A stretch of DNA of 64,000 nucleotides from Flaccisagitta enflata (GCA_965153355.1 OZ231127.1:91140001-91204000); one strand, 5' to 3'; shown: positions 26,195 to 52,454, counted from the stretch's first letter. The notes: generated from the sequence alone by a model not told the origin. Numbers and translations: made by a program.

Positions 26195-26917
26195 ATGGAG
26201 GAGTCGTCGATGGACATGGACAACGACGACTTTCGCGTGAAAACATTGATGGAGGACTTTTTCCCCGATCCCGGCGTGACAAAGACGAAGTTGAAGTCGA
26301 TGAGAGGAGACAGGACATCGGCATCATCTACGGAAAGAAACGACGACGACGACGACGACGACGAAGACGACACATCAACGGACTCGTACGAAAAATACTT
26401 TTCACGGCCGAGATGGAAATTGTTGGCCAATTTCGAGACTCAAATGGGAGAAGAATATTGGGAAGAAGAAGAGAAACGGCGACGGATGGACGGACACTAC
26501 CGGCATAAAGACGGAGAAAAGGGACTGACACCGAGAGAAAACTGGCACTACGCTATACCGAGGGATTCGCTATACACAACGGCTTCTAGGCAGAAAGCTG
26601 GAATCCCTAACGAGTATGACTCGGACATTGGCGACCATGTTGCTGCGATAGAAAAGGGTGCCATTAACGAGGAGGGAGGACGAGAGGCGTTGAAGCAAGA
26701 GTGGAAAGAGAGAAGAGAAATTGTAGGAGTGAAAGAGAATCAAGTTGCTGGTAAGCAGGGACGAAGTTCGGAAGGGATTATAGAATTGAAGGTTAATGAA
26801 GTAGCTCGTGAGATTGGCCGAAGTTCGGGAGGAATCAGAGGAAGAAGAAACTCGCCGGCAAAAAGAAGACACAAAGGAATCGCATCATCGCGACTCAATC
26901 GCAGAGATAGATTCTGA
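26195..26917 (+). CDS. Last coding exon (cytoplasmic tail) of unrecognised membrane protein
   Basis: Acceptor ttgctaatttccag, phase 0, 240 codons then TGA. Reads MEESSMDMDNDDFRVKTLME..., an acidic Asp run, SYEKYFSRPRWKLLANFE, then a charged helix-like C-terminus rich in Arg/Glu. It could in principle start with its own Met, but the phase matches the preceding exon. No known domain recognised. No canonical AATAAA within 100 bp downstream. It converges with AMPD, whose stop is about 1 kb away on the other strand. Confidence 0.75.
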   Translation: MEESSMDMDNDDFRVKTLMEDFFPDPGVTKTKLKSMRGDRTSASSTERNDDDDDDDEDDTSTDSYEKYFSRPRWKLLANFETQMGEEYWEEEEKRRRMDGHYRHKDGEKGLTPRENWHYAIPRDSLYTTASRQKAGIPNEYDSDIGDHVAAIEKGAINEEGGREALKQEWKERREIVGVKENQVAGKQGRSSEGIIELKVNEVAREIGRSSGGIRGRRNSPAKRRHKGIASSRLNRRDRF

Positions 26918-27910
26918 GTATTTATTATTCAAAATGTGTTTTTAATTTTGTTTATTTAAACGACTTTAGTTAACTCAAACGTTTGTCTTGCTAAAACGTG
27001 AATCGGTTTATTCTAGATACATTGATACCAAATGGTCTGTCTTTCCTTTTAAAACCATTATTCAGCTGGTGGCATTTAAATCTGATTTGTTGTAACGACT
27101 TGAAAAACAACACAACAGATGAAATCTGTTAGCATTTGTAATGATGTGATCATTAAATTCGCTCACAACATGTAGATATATATTGATAAAACCGAGAGAA
27201 AAAAATCGCTGGAAAGTAGACCCTGGATTCAGAGTGTACAAGTATATAGGGTTTAAACAACAACTAGATATATAGAAAATATAGACTAGAACGGCATTCA
27301 TCTGGAAAATCTAGATAGCGAAAAATTGAAAGTGTAACAACTTTTTAAATCGGTCGTTGTGGAAAGGGAAACTAGATTTTTGAATTTTGACGGCCGTAAA
27401 ACGATGGGAACAGAAGAAAACTCGCTCTGTATCACCAACAGCTCAAACCTGTACAAGCACATCACTGATGAGGCATCAATTGTCAGTCATGACTCACAAG
27501 CAAACGTTTCTCAGAATATTACGTGGAGGATAGTTATTAAGGTCGTCTGACAGTCAGTGGGCCACTTTCATGAATACAATGACTGGTTGGTAACTCAGCC
27601 GCCACAAAAACTACAAACTTCGCTCAAACGAATTGCACATTGCACAAATACATCCCAATACTGCGCACAAATACAAATCGTGCACAAAAAAAAAACAACA
27701 ACAAAAAAAAAAAAAAAAAAAAAATTGGATATAAGAAAAATATCCATATCATTTTGATGGGGGTGGATAGAAAAAAAATGATAGAAATGTACAGAACAAG
27801 AACTATCAAAAACTGAAAACCGTCAAACATTACACATGGTGTAATGTGTGCATGTATGTAGACTTGTAGTATCAACAGGTCATTGTTGACCAACAGAAAA
27901 TTTTCTGTAG

Positions 27911-41772
<13,862 letters not shown>

Positions 41773-41783
41773 CTAGAAAAATA

Positions 41784-42445
41784 ACATTATTTTGGCATAA
41801 ATTTATGCTTATTCATTGCATTATTTATGACAAAAAATGATCATAAATTAATGGGCATTTTTTACCCATAAATTTATGGCAAAAAAATGAAGTTTTTAAA
41901 AGATTTTCTTTGGAATCACAAATAATAATATGTTTTTGGGCATAAATTTATGCCTATTTATTGCAATAATTTATGACAAAAATTGCTCATGAATTGATGG
42001 GCAATTTGTACCCATAAATGTAGGGCACAAAAAAAAGGAGTTTTTTTATGATTTCTTTGGAATCATAAAAAATAATGTGTTTTTTTGCATAAATTTATGC
42101 CTATTTATTGCATTAATTTATGAAAAAAAATGATCATAAATTTAAGGGCGATTTGTACCCATTATTTCATGGCAAAAAAAAAGCATTTGTTTTAGGACTC
42201 ATAGAAAATAACAAGTTTTTTGCCATAAATTTATGCCTATTTATTGCATTAATTTATGACAAAAAATGATCATAAATTTATGGGCAATCTGTACCCATAA
42301 ATTTATGGCAAAAAAACGCTGTATTTTTATGATTTTCTTTGGAATCAAAAAAATTTTTGTATTTTTTGTCATAAATTTATGCATATTTTTGGCACTAATT
42401 TATGACAAAAAATGATCATGAATTTATGGGCGATTTGTACCCATA
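41784..42445. repeat. AT-rich satellite, left part
   Basis: Units of about 145 bp are built on the palindromic ccataaatttatgg and ggaatcataaaaaat. The array is cut by the retrotransposon and resumes at 46331. Confidence 0.9.
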
Positions 42446-45400
42446 ATTAATTTCTACTACTTCACTTGTTTAGGTTTCAGATTACGATTGATGTCGACGG
42501 CGAACGACGACAACGGTTTTGACGACGGATGCGAATTAACTTTTGAATCTGAAGTCGGAAACTTTCTTGGGCGCCCGTCTATCGTCGACCACAATATGAT
42601 TTGAAACTTATGCAGTGAAAGAACTGCTTCGCCCCTTGTCATTCCCATCTCTCGCTAGTCTCAAATTATCCGTGTGGATATGGCCTTTTTTGTGTTTATT
42701 CTCCTTCTTCTCCTAACGAAAAACGCGCCTCCCGATTCTCGAAACAACTTCAAATCAAACGATATACATCACCGACAACCCCTCAGTGCGCCGACAACAA
42801 AATCAAAGAATGTTTTTAATCTGCCTTCACACGCTCACTTCGACATACTTCTCAGCGGCGACATTTCTACTCATCCCGGACCCAGTGCGCCTTCAAACTC
42901 GTCGTCAACAACGAAAACACGAAAAGTGGCAAATCCATGTGCTAATTGTGGCAGAGGAGTGACGCGTGCAAGCAAGGCGGTCTCATGTGACACTTGCAGT
43001 CGTTGGACTCACGTCAAATGTTCATCCTTTCTATCGCTAGAGGAGTACAATCGATGCGTTTCTGACGGCGGCGAATTGGCGTTCATCTGCGACCCATGCG
43101 GACTCGCTTCTCTTCCTTTCGCCAGCGAGACAGCGATTGACGGGGATGATTGGACAGCAGGCACCCCGGCGGTGTCTGCCCCACAGGTCTCTGCGTCTTT
43201 TCTTTCATCATGTGAGATTCCCGAAGTTTTATCTCAGAAAGGCCTTCATTTCTTACACGCAAACGTACGATCTCTTTTACCCAAAATCCCTGAGGTGCAA
43301 CTCTTCCTATCACGCACAAAGGCCGCAGTCTTTGCGGCTACGGAGACGTGGTTGGACTCGTCGGTGACAGATGGCGAGATACGGATTCCTGGCTTTGACG
43401 TTGTCCGTCGGGACCGCAACAGAAACGGCGGAGGCGTCGCGTTATTCATTCGTGACAATATACCATTCAATCGCCGCCCGGACCTCGATGTTGACGACTT
43501 AGAAGCTACATGGATCGAACTGCTGCCGCCGGCGTCGAAAAGCATCTTAGTCTGCGCCATCTATCGACCGCCAAGCGACAACAGCTTTATCTCAAAAATG
43601 GAATCTAGTCTTTCCAAAGTCCCAGTGAGTTCTGAGTTCTATCTCTTGGGAGACTTTAATATCGATCTCTTATGCCGAAATTCCTCTTTTGTATCTAAGT
43701 ATAATGAAGTATTGAATTCTTTTGGATGTGATCAATTGATTTCAGTCCCAACGAGAACAACCCCTATGTCATCATCACTCATAGACCATGTCATTACTAA
43801 CATGCGTAGTTTAGTACAGATGAGTGGGGTTATTGTCGGCGGGTTTAGTGACCACTTGATTACTTTCTGTTCGAGGAGGCTGTCAAAGGAATCTTCAGGT
43901 TGTGAATCTAATTTCAAAATGTTCCGCTCAATGAGATCCTATTCCAAGGAGGTTTTCAATGCTGAATTGTCTAAAGTAGATTGGTCCGATGTCTTTCATG
44001 CCTCTGATGTTGATTCCTGTTTGTCAAAGTTTACGAGTATATTCAGAGATGTTGTTGATAAGGTTGCTCCAATGAAATCGGTTCGAGTTAAAAACAAACC
44101 CAACCGATGGATGAATTCCCATATTTTATCAGGTATTAAAAAACGCGATCTACTTTTTGCACGTTTTAGAAAATATCGTAACGATACTCAACTTTATGCA
44201 GAATACTGTAGAGTGAGGAATGCTGTGCAACGGGACATCAAATTGGCTAAAAAGAATTATTTTTTAAAAGGGATTGAGCAAAGTAAAGGGGACTCGGGGA
44301 AACTTTGGCGCCATTTGAGATCCCTGGGCTACAGTAATGACTCAATTTCTTCTTCGCGCATGGTTATTGAGGAAAATGGTATTAAGTTATTTGATTCTCC
44401 GAGTATAGCACGAGTTTTTAACGCTTTCTATACTACTGTCGCTTCCAATTTAGTATCCAAACTTCCCAGCCCATATGGTTTTTACACTACTTCCGGCCGA
44501 TTGTTTAGGGAATTCTATTCTCGTAAATTAGGTCTACGGTCTCGTTTTACTTTAAGCGCAGTATCAAGCCATTTTGTAAAGAAGCAGCTGATGTCTCTTG
44601 ACCCCAAAAAGGCCATCGGTCTCGATGGGATTTCTTCCTTTTTCTTACGCGATGCAGCAGATTCAATTGTCGAGCCTTTTCAGCATTTGATTAATCTGTC
44701 TATTTCTAGTGAAGTGGTTCCGGCTAAATTTAAGGAGGCTAGAGTTATACCTCTTTTCAAAAAAGGTTCACGACTAGATCCCGGCAATTACAGACCGGTC
44801 AGTTTATTAAATGTAATGTCGAAAATACTTGAAAGAGCTGTCCATACCCAGTTATCTGATTACCTAGAAAAAAACAATCTTTTATTTGAATACCAATCTG
44901 GTTTCCGCGGTGGTTTTTCAACTGATACTAGTCTGATTGGTCTCACTGACTTCATCAAGGGTGAAATAAGCAAAGGAAATTATGTGGGCATGGTGCTAAT
45001 CGATTTGCAAAAAGCGTTTGACACCGTAGACCACGGAATACTTCTTAATAAACTTGATGCAGTTGGTGTTTCTCAGATCTCATGGTTTCGCTCATACTTA
45101 ACAGATAGGCATCAGTGTGTTGACATTAATGGCACGGTATCAGAGTTACAACCGATTACTTGCGGTGTTCCCCAAGGTAGCATTTTGGGGCCCCTTTTGT
45201 TTCTCATATATATCAATGACCTTTCTGCGAGTCTCCACTGTAATTTGTCACTGTATGCCGATGACTCGGCTTTAATTCTATCTGGTAAAAGTGCCTTATC
45301 GATTGCCGATCAATTGAGTATTGAACTACTTGAGTGCAAGCGGTGGCTTGTGGATAATAAGCTTTCTTTGCACCTGGGAAAGACGGAGTCAATTTTGTTT

Positions 45401-46330
45401 GGTTCAAGGGGTAAATTGAAACGCTCGTCTGATTTTAACGTACAATGTGATGGCGCTCCCGTAAAACGTGTTCATTCAGTAAAGTATTTGGGCATTCTTC
45501 TTGATGTACACTTGAATGGATATGAGCATGTAATTGGCATCCTTAAGAAATGTTCGAGTCGTTTAGCTTTTCTATGGCGCAATTCACGGCTTCTTGACTT
45601 TCACTGCCGTAAAGTTCTTTGTACGGCACTTATTCAGCCCCATGTAGATTATTGTGCATCGTCATGGTACAGTGGTATTTCGGTCAGCTTAAAATCTAGA
45701 CTTGATGCCCTCCAAAGGAAAATGGTTCGTTTTGTGCACACTTATGATTACATGAAACATGTTGATAGTCACGATCTTAGTACACTTGGATGGCTCTCTG
45801 TTACGGACAGGGTCAAATATTTTAAGTTGTCTCATCTTTTCAAAATCCGACGAGGAAGAGCACCTCCATATTTGTCCAATGGCCTTGTTTCTATTTTGCA
45901 AACACACTCACACTTTACTCGCGGAAGTCAGTCTAATTATCGGGTTAGCCATGAAATTTCTTTAGCGCCTTCAACGTTTGTCTACACTGCTATTACGAAT
46001 TGGAACTGTCTTCCAGTCTACATGAAAATGCTAGAGTCTCTTTCTCTTTTTAAAAAGAAAGTAAAACAATACTTTTTATCGCAGTACTGATCTTTTACGG
46101 TTCTTGGCAGTTTACTGGACTTGGCTTTGATTTTTACCCTACGGTTTTTATGATCTAGTTTTGCAATATTTTTTTTTTACATTTAAATTTTTTACGGACC
46201 CTGTTGGAAATAAGTCCATGACTTTTACAGGCTATCCGATGATTCTGGCGCATTTTTTATTACATGACCATGCTTTGTTGTAATATGCTTGAATCAAAAA
46301 TACAATACAATACAATACAATACAATACAA
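42446..46330 (+). mobile_element. CR1-group-like non-LTR retrotransposon, apparently full ORF
   Basis: Inserted in the AT satellite and antisense to AMPD. The 5' junction is at about 42446, where satellite sequence stops. The 3' end is a tail of acaat repeats (about 46302-46330), as in many CR1/L2-type elements. A clear target duplication was not seen. One long ORF is intact (next entry), so the insertion is probably young. Confidence 0.85.
42674..46090 (+). CDS. Retrotransposon polyprotein: PHD finger, endonuclease, reverse transcriptase
   Basis: 1138 residues. A hydrophobic N-terminus (residues ~4-15) is followed by SGDISTHPGP (61-70), resembling a 2A-like motif. A C4HC3 PHD-type finger follows (C89, C92, C105, C108, H113, C116, C139, C142). 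Next is an apurinic-type endonuclease domain (LHFLHANVRSL, TETWL, AIYRPP, GDFNIDLL, GGFSDHLI). The reverse transcriptase runs about residues 620-900 (GLDGISSFFL, NYRPVSLL, DLQKAFDTVDH, GVPQGSILGPLLF, catalytic YADD at ~861-864). The C-terminal region (LFKIRRGRAPPYL, NWNCLP) is typical of CR1/L2/Rex-type elements. The enzyme nicks target DNA and copies its RNA in place. No frameshift or stop. Confidence 0.95.
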   Translation: MDMAFFVFILLLLLTKNAPPDSRNNFKSNDIHHRQPLSAPTTKSKNVFNLPSHAHFDILLSGDISTHPGPSAPSNSSSTTKTRKVANPCANCGRGVTRASKAVSCDTCSRWTHVKCSSFLSLEEYNRCVSDGGELAFICDPCGLASLPFASETAIDGDDWTAGTPAVSAPQVSASFLSSCEIPEVLSQKGLHFLHANVRSLLPKIPEVQLFLSRTKAAVFAATETWLDSSVTDGEIRIPGFDVVRRDRNRNGGGVALFIRDNIPFNRRPDLDVDDLEATWIELLPPASKSILVCAIYRPPSDNSFISKMESSLSKVPVSSEFYLLGDFNIDLLCRNSSFVSKYNEVLNSFGCDQLISVPTRTTPMSSSLIDHVITNMRSLVQMSGVIVGGFSDHLITFCSRRLSKESSGCESNFKMFRSMRSYSKEVFNAELSKVDWSDVFHASDVDSCLSKFTSIFRDVVDKVAPMKSVRVKNKPNRWMNSHILSGIKKRDLLFARFRKYRNDTQLYAEYCRVRNAVQRDIKLAKKNYFLKGIEQSKGDSGKLWRHLRSLGYSNDSISSSRMVIEENGIKLFDSPSIARVFNAFYTTVASNLVSKLPSPYGFYTTSGRLFREFYSRKLGLRSRFTLSAVSSHFVKKQLMSLDPKKAIGLDGISSFFLRDAADSIVEPFQHLINLSISSEVVPAKFKEARVIPLFKKGSRLDPGNYRPVSLLNVMSKILERAVHTQLSDYLEKNNLLFEYQSGFRGGFSTDTSLIGLTDFIKGEISKGNYVGMVLIDLQKAFDTVDHGILLNKLDAVGVSQISWFRSYLTDRHQCVDINGTVSELQPITCGVPQGSILGPLLFLIYINDLSASLHCNLSLYADDSALILSGKSALSIADQLSIELLECKRWLVDNKLSLHLGKTESILFGSRGKLKRSSDFNVQCDGAPVKRVHSVKYLGILLDVHLNGYEHVIGILKKCSSRLAFLWRNSRLLDFHCRKVLCTALIQPHVDYCASSWYSGISVSLKSRLDALQRKMVRFVHTYDYMKHVDSHDLSTLGWLSVTDRVKYFKLSHLFKIRRGRAPPYLSNGLVSILQTHSHFTRGSQSNYRVSHEISLAPSTFVYTAITNWNCLPVYMKMLESLSLFKKKVKQYFLSQY

Positions 46331-47588
46331 TTTTATGGCAAAAAAAAGCATTTTTTGTAGGATTTTTTTTTTTTGAATCATAAAAAATCATATGTTTTTT
46401 TGCATAAATTTATGCCTTTTTATTACATTAATTTATGACAAAAAATGATCATAAATTTATGGGCAATTTGTGTCCATAAATTTATGGCAAAAAAACGCCG
46501 TTTTTTTATGATTTTCTTTGGAATCATAAAAAATTTTATGTTTTTTGCCATAAATTTATGCATATTTTTGGCATTAATTTATGGCCTAAAATGATCATAA
46601 ATTTATGGGCAATTTGTGTCCATAAATTTATGGCAAAAAAACGCCGTTTTTTTATGATATTCTTTGGAATCATAAAAAATCTTATGTTTTTTGCCATGAA
46701 TTTATGCATATTTTTGGCATTAATTTATGGCCAAAAATGATCATAAATTTATGTAATAGTACCCATAATTTATGGCAAACGCTGTTTTTTTATGATTTTC
46801 TTTGGAATCATAAAAAGTATTATGTTTTTTGCCATAAATTTATGCATATTTTTGGCATTAATTTATGGCCTAAAATGATCATAAATTTATGGGCAATTTG
46901 TATCCATAAATTTATGGCAAAAAAACGCCATTTTTCTATGATTTTCTTTGGAATCATAAAAAATCTTATGTTTTTTGCCATAAATTTATGCATATTTTTG
47001 GCATTAATTTATGGCCAAAAATGATTATAAATTTATGGGCCATTTGTGTCCATAAATTTATGGCAAAAAAACGCTGTTTTTTTATGATTTTCTTTGGAAT
47101 CATAAAAAATTTCATGTTTTTTGCCATAAAATATATATTTTTGGCAATAATTTATGGCCTAAATGATCATAAATTTATGGGCAATTTGTGTCCATAAATT
47201 TATGGCAAAAACACTGTTTTTTTATGATTTTTTTGAAATCATAAAAATCATATGTTTTGCATAAATTTATATTATTTTTGCATAAATTATGACAAAAACG
47301 ATCATAAATTTATGGGCAATAGGTACCAGTAAATTTATGGCAAAAAAATGTATGTTTTTTTATGCTTTTCTTTAAATTCATAAAAAAGTCATATGTTTTC
47401 AGCATAAATTTATGGAAAAAATTTCATAAATTTTTTGGTACCTATTGCCCATAAATTTATGGAGTTTTTTGGGCCATAAATTATGCTTAATAAAATACCA
47501 TAAATTTATGCTTTTTTTTGGGGTATTTTTTATGATTTCATAAAAAATGACCCATAAAATGGCCATAAATTATGGAATTCTGCGGGGG
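46331..47588. repeat. AT-rich satellite, right part
   Basis: Continues the ~145-bp units (gttttttgccataaatttat about every 140-146 bp). The last ~250 bp are rearranged with inverted segments. Short ORFs here are artefacts of the repeat. Confidence 0.9.
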
Positions 47589-47589
47589 T

Positions 47590-47757
47590 ATGATATATCT
47601 CACAAAAAGAGTTAGCCATGTATTTTGGCAGGAGCAGTAATGGCTAATGCAAAAAGTGCTCGCAAATGCTGAAAAAAGAAATGTGTGACCGACCACTGAT
47701 CGACCGTCAGACGGACAAAGTGGGGTGTAGAGAATCCTAGCACGCGACTAAGAAAAC
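47590..47757 (+). mobile_element. Family Y element, right half
   Basis: From ttggcaggagcagtaatggc to tagcacgcgactaagaaaa; the usual accaaggccgg start is missing. Confidence 0.6.
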
Positions 47758-47878
47758 TGTGTACATGCAAATCCCCATTTATCCAAACGTGACTTCGAAC
47801 AGTAGTCTGTAATTATTACGCGCCTGCACATGTTTGCGTCTTTGCGTGGCAGCTTGGCGCTATTGTTGGCTGTCTCCT

Positions 47879-48385
47879 TTGGGTGCTTCACATAGCAAAA
47901 GTTGGTTATTTCTTTTCACCCCCTTTACCTAATATGGAGTGATCAATTTTAGAACCCTTACCATTATTCAAAAATTGTTCATCTTCCATTTTCTAAAAAA
48001 TTGTTTTTGAGGACCTAATTTGCATAATGTAGTGGGATAAAACAATATGCTGACATTTTTTTAATTAGCTTTTACCAATTTTTACTCTAAAAAGAATTGT
48101 TGATCTGCATTTTCATAAGCTCTTTCATAGCTTATGATCTGATATTTCAATTTATTTTTTCAAATATTATGATTTTTTGAAAAAAATATTGTCTTTTTGG
48201 TACCAAAACTACACAGGATTTGGCTGAATTCTGGGAAATCTGTGGAAACTTTAAGGCCAAAACAAAAACGGAAGATGAAGGAATTTTTAAAAAAAGAAAA
48301 TGGTCATCGTCATCATTTTTGTTCCTCCATATTCCCTCAGTAGGGTGAGAGGATACTCCCAACTTTTGCTATGTGAAGCACCCAA
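47879..48385. mobile_element. Family W MITE, second copy, 9-bp target duplication
   Basis: Termini ttgggtgcttcacatagc and gctatgtgaagcacccaa; perfect 9-bp flanking repeat ctgtctcct (47870-47878, 48386-48394). Interior about 85 percent like 11287-11801. No ORF. Confidence 0.92.
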
Positions 48386-49546
48386 CTGTCTCCTGTCATC
48401 AGTTATCATTCGTTAAAGCGCTCTCGTCACCGTTTCCTCGTCGCGCTTTTGTTTACCCTCAGCCCGTCATCATCATTACATTTTCATAAAAACTCGTTCA
48501 TCGCACGTCGCACCGCAATTGTCGTTGCAGCAGCCGTCACCGTCACCCGGCCGCTGCCGTTACCCGACCGCTGCCGTCGCCCGGCCGTCAACGCTGTCCC
48601 GCCGCCGCTGCGCCGTCGCTCCGTCATCATGATAACAAAGTCTGAATGAAAGGCAAAACAGCCGCCGTTGCAAGTCATGGACACGCGTCTCTGTATATTG
48701 CCACGTCGATCGGATGTTCGGTTGATGCGTCCAGCTGTTGGTTGCATATTCATTATTTTATCATCATTTTCTGACTGTTTTAGGACAGTTTCGTAAGTCG
48801 TTCTTAGGTCAATATCATCATTACAGATTATTTTTACGAATTAGATCATAGAAATCAAGTCAGTTCAAATGAGGAGATTGTAAATTGATCGAGCGCGCGA
48901 TTATTTTTTGAAATCATTCTAGTTAAACTTGCTCTCACTTGCTCGCTCGCGCTGTCGGCCGCGTGGTCATCGTTCTCCTTAGCTTAGCTCATTCGCGCGC
49001 GCTGTCGGCCGCGTGTTTATCCTAGCCTCACTTTATCAACTCCATCTTTAGACTTGAGCGTTTCAATTTTTGGTCTTGTTTACGTTCCACAAAAATGAGC
49101 ACACTTACAACTTGGAAACTTGTATTACACCAAATTCCGGCTCTAACGGATTTCAATCGATAAAAAAAATGTAATTTGATATTGAAGAATATTCGTTTAG
49201 CTGATAGCAATGGCAATAAAGTAAAAAAAGGAATATAAGTAAAAAAGACCCATGACATAACTTGTTTTGTTTAGAAGCGGGTCCCTTGGAGAGGTGTCTG
49301 ACACAATTTTGAAAGCTGATGTACATACTTAATGTACAAGTTCAAATTATGTACACTTCTACGTAACACAGACTGTTTGTGTACACATTTCAACGAAGCC
49401 ACTTGTTAACGAGCATCTCAAGACGTCTTGCTTTACAAGTGACTTCAATTTACATGTCGGCGTGTTTAGCTGACTGAGTTTATAGTGTTTACTATATTCA
49501 TTTTATCATTTACACTTCATTTCCATTTTTTCTTCGTTTGACAGTA

Positions 49547-49744
49547 ATGAATCGACGGCGCGCGTTGTCACACCAACCGGGGATACGCTTGCTCCTCCTC
49601 TTCCTCCTCCTCCTTCTCTTCCTCCTTCTTCTTTTCCTCCTCCTACCGGGATGCTGTCAAACTCAACTTCTCGTCTCTTGTCTTCGCATCGCCTTCTCCT
49701 TTCATTCCCCATTCCTAAACATTCATCAGCGTCGCATTATGATG
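49547..49744 (+). CDS. Signal-peptide exon, copy B
   Basis: 66 codons; ATG, Leu-rich signal and gtaagt donor are kept relative to 1453-1647. Differences are mostly in the Leu/Phe tract. Confidence 0.5.
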
Positions 49745-49830
49745 GTAAGTGAATCGCCCGACCGTCTGTCTGTCCTGTGCTGTCTGTCCGTTGCTGTAAG
49801 CTTCTGTCGGTTTGTGGTATGGTCTGTCTT

Positions 49831-49990
49831 TTTAGTTGCGGACACGCAACTCTATAAGAGGCTTTGTTCGTCCGTCGGTTGGTCGATTGGTTGGTTGGTC
49901 CGCAGAGGTGATCGAGTCGAAAATTGGGAAAACGCGCTTTTCCGCCCCTGCCCACCCGTCCGCAACTGGTGGCCGTGTATCCGGCCTTGT
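49831..49990 (-). mobile_element. Family Y element at the site used by X in copy A
   Basis: agttgcggacacgcaact hairpin at the left, ggccgtgtatccggccttgt at the right, inserted in the same T run where copy A has an X element (1734-2582). Confidence 0.8.
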
Positions 49991-50038
49991 TCTTTCTGTG
50001 TCCGTCTTTAAGTATGAGTGTGTCTGTCTTCTCCATAT

Positions 50039-50230
<192 letters not shown>

Positions 50231-51312
50231 TGAGGAGTCACATTCGCTGATTCGCATGACTACATATGTCATTGTTTCTTCTTTGCACAATGTCTCGTGA
50301 GTCGTGATATCGAGAAATGAAAGAGACATGGCCTGGAGTGAGAAGTGAGACCGACAGACTGACAGACAGACAGACATAGACAGAAATGAATTATAGACCA
50401 ACATACGGTTGAAAATGTACAGACAAGAGGCGAGCAGAACAGACAGGCAGACATTTAGACTTAACAAATAATAGCAAAGTCCGGATCGCCACACGACCTC
50501 TAATCATAGAAGTAAGAAAAACAAAAAAGAAATAAAGTGACATCATGTGGTTAAAAGTTCAGATTTAAAGTGGCATCGTCATGATAAAATTATGAGACGG
50601 GGAGTACACACGTGACAATTGACTCGACGTTTCTTGATCGGTTGAAGTGCAAATGGTGGACAAGTCACCCCCACATTTGGATGTTTCAATATGCAAAAAT
50701 TCTCATGATCCAGAACATCCACTTTATCAAATTTAAGATTGTATATCAAATGCGAAGTTTATGATTATGGGTAGTCAGTGATGAATAAAAAATGTTACTC
50801 ATCAGTCATCACTGACTACTTTTAGTCATAAATTTCGCCTTTGATTAACTCCGCAGTGATCAAGATGTCTTTAAAGCAAGGATTGTATATCTTTTGCAAA
50901 AATGATATTTGTAATGATTATTTTTTCTAACCTTAATTAACTGTTATTTCATATATTGTTCCTTTTTGAATTTTTGATAAATCTTATTTCCATCAACCAA
51001 GTTTAGCTCAAAAGTCTATTGAAAAAAATACATTCTTTACAGAGATACCAAATTTTCAAAAAAATTGTAGTTTTTATAGTAGTATTTATATTTACGTCAA
51101 ATCTTAACAACTATTGTATATTGACATACCTCAGCTTAGCTTGGTTCCTGATCGCAGAGGTTTTATCAGTGGCCCAAACGTTTAATGAGCAGAGATAAAA
51201 AGGCAGTGACGCTTCAACATTTTTTTTTCTTGTGTACACAAAAATATTGCAATCGATGGGCAATTTACTGTTTGAGCAATTTAGCATGATTCATGATTCT
51301 AACTAAAATTCA

Positions 51313-51324
<12 letters not shown>

Positions 51325-51405
<81 letters not shown>
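51325..51405. repeat. GA microsatellite
   Basis: Counterpart of 4964-5018, longer. Confidence 0.95.
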
Positions 51406-51407
<2 letters not shown>

Positions 51408-51414
51408 GGCGCAT

Positions 51415-51870
51415 TTATCCCGAACAATCTCTGCCCTGATTTCTTCTCCTGGGAGTGACGGGCCTTTCTTGCAAGAAGTCTCGTTCGTTAAATTCGAAGG
51501 AGCGAATTGATCTGCCGCATCTTCTCTCGTTTATGGGCTCGTACAAATACCATTCGGAACAACGCTTGCCCTGGAGGAAGAATAAAGCCAGACCCATGTT
51601 TTAGTCGCGGACACGCGACTCTACACCTTGACATAGGCCCGTCCCTCCGTTCGTCCGTAACATTTTTGAATTGCGAGCGGTTTTTGCATTACTACTCCTC
51701 CCCACACACCCGCCACTGGATTGCCGTATATCCGGCCTTGTTAAATTTTTTTGAATAGTCGTAACGATCATAGTCAAGTTCCAGTTCTACACTTTCATTT
51801 GCATTCTCCCAGAATTGTAATCCGCGCGTCAGAATGATATTCTGTCGGCCGTTTTTCATGGTTCCGTTAA
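51415..51870 (-). pseudogene. Candidate minus-strand terminal coding region split by Y, copy B
   Basis: The upper part reads NGTMKNGRQNIILTRGLQFW...YDRYDYSKKFN and is open. The lower part reads MGLALFFLQGKRCSEWYLYE...NQGRDCSG and TAA. A single Y element (about 51600-51743) lies between. Without it the frame would be continuous. Counterpart of 5027-5695. Confidence 0.35.
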
Positions 51871-51946
51871 TCAAGGGTGTAACCGTAGTTTATTTTGATA
51901 ATTATCATCGATTCGATTAAGTTAATTCGTTCCCAAGCCTCTGTAC

Positions 51947-52021
51947 CTGCACTCTGGATGTGCTTATTCCATTTTTGACTTTCATATTTTCTGGAACTCG
52001 GGCTTTTCTCTCCAAGCATCT
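51947..52021 (-). CDS. Candidate minus-strand coding exon, 25 codons, copy B
   Basis: Same protein (RCLERKARVPENMKVKNGIS...) and same splice sites as 5762-5836; only silent changes seen. Confidence 0.4.
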
Positions 52022-52454
52022 CTGTGGATTCAAGAACAAGGCCGGAAACACGACCAAAAACCAGTTGCGCGCGATGGGGGCGGGGCGTTGGGGGTGGGGC
52101 GATGGGGTGGGGCGATTAGGGTGGGGCGATAAGGGTTTGGATGGGGGTGTAATTTAGGCAAAGAATACGCGTTAATCACTTACACTCTTCTCGACATGCT
52201 CTGGGTCAGAGGTGTCACGATTTTTTTTTATTTTTTTTTACAGTATCGACCGGGTCGATCGAATCATGGTCGATCCCAAAAAAGTATCGACTCAGTATCG
52301 ACCTTAGGTCGATTTGTTGTCAATTATCCTTTTTTTCCCATTTACAAATGCTAGTTACAGTCAGAGCAACATGTTATAGAAACCACTCGGTATCACAAGA
52401 CAGAATATTTGAGATTTTTAGTTTTTTACATTTGCTTTGTGCCCGATGAAGAAC

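Noticed and set aside
42457-42648. Additional AMPD exon on the minus strand
   Set aside because: It lies inside the retrotransposon 5' region and has no AMPD motif.
46558-47197. Repeated MHIFGINLWPKMIINL open frames
   Set aside because: Translation of the AT satellite unit; ends and starts follow the repeat period.
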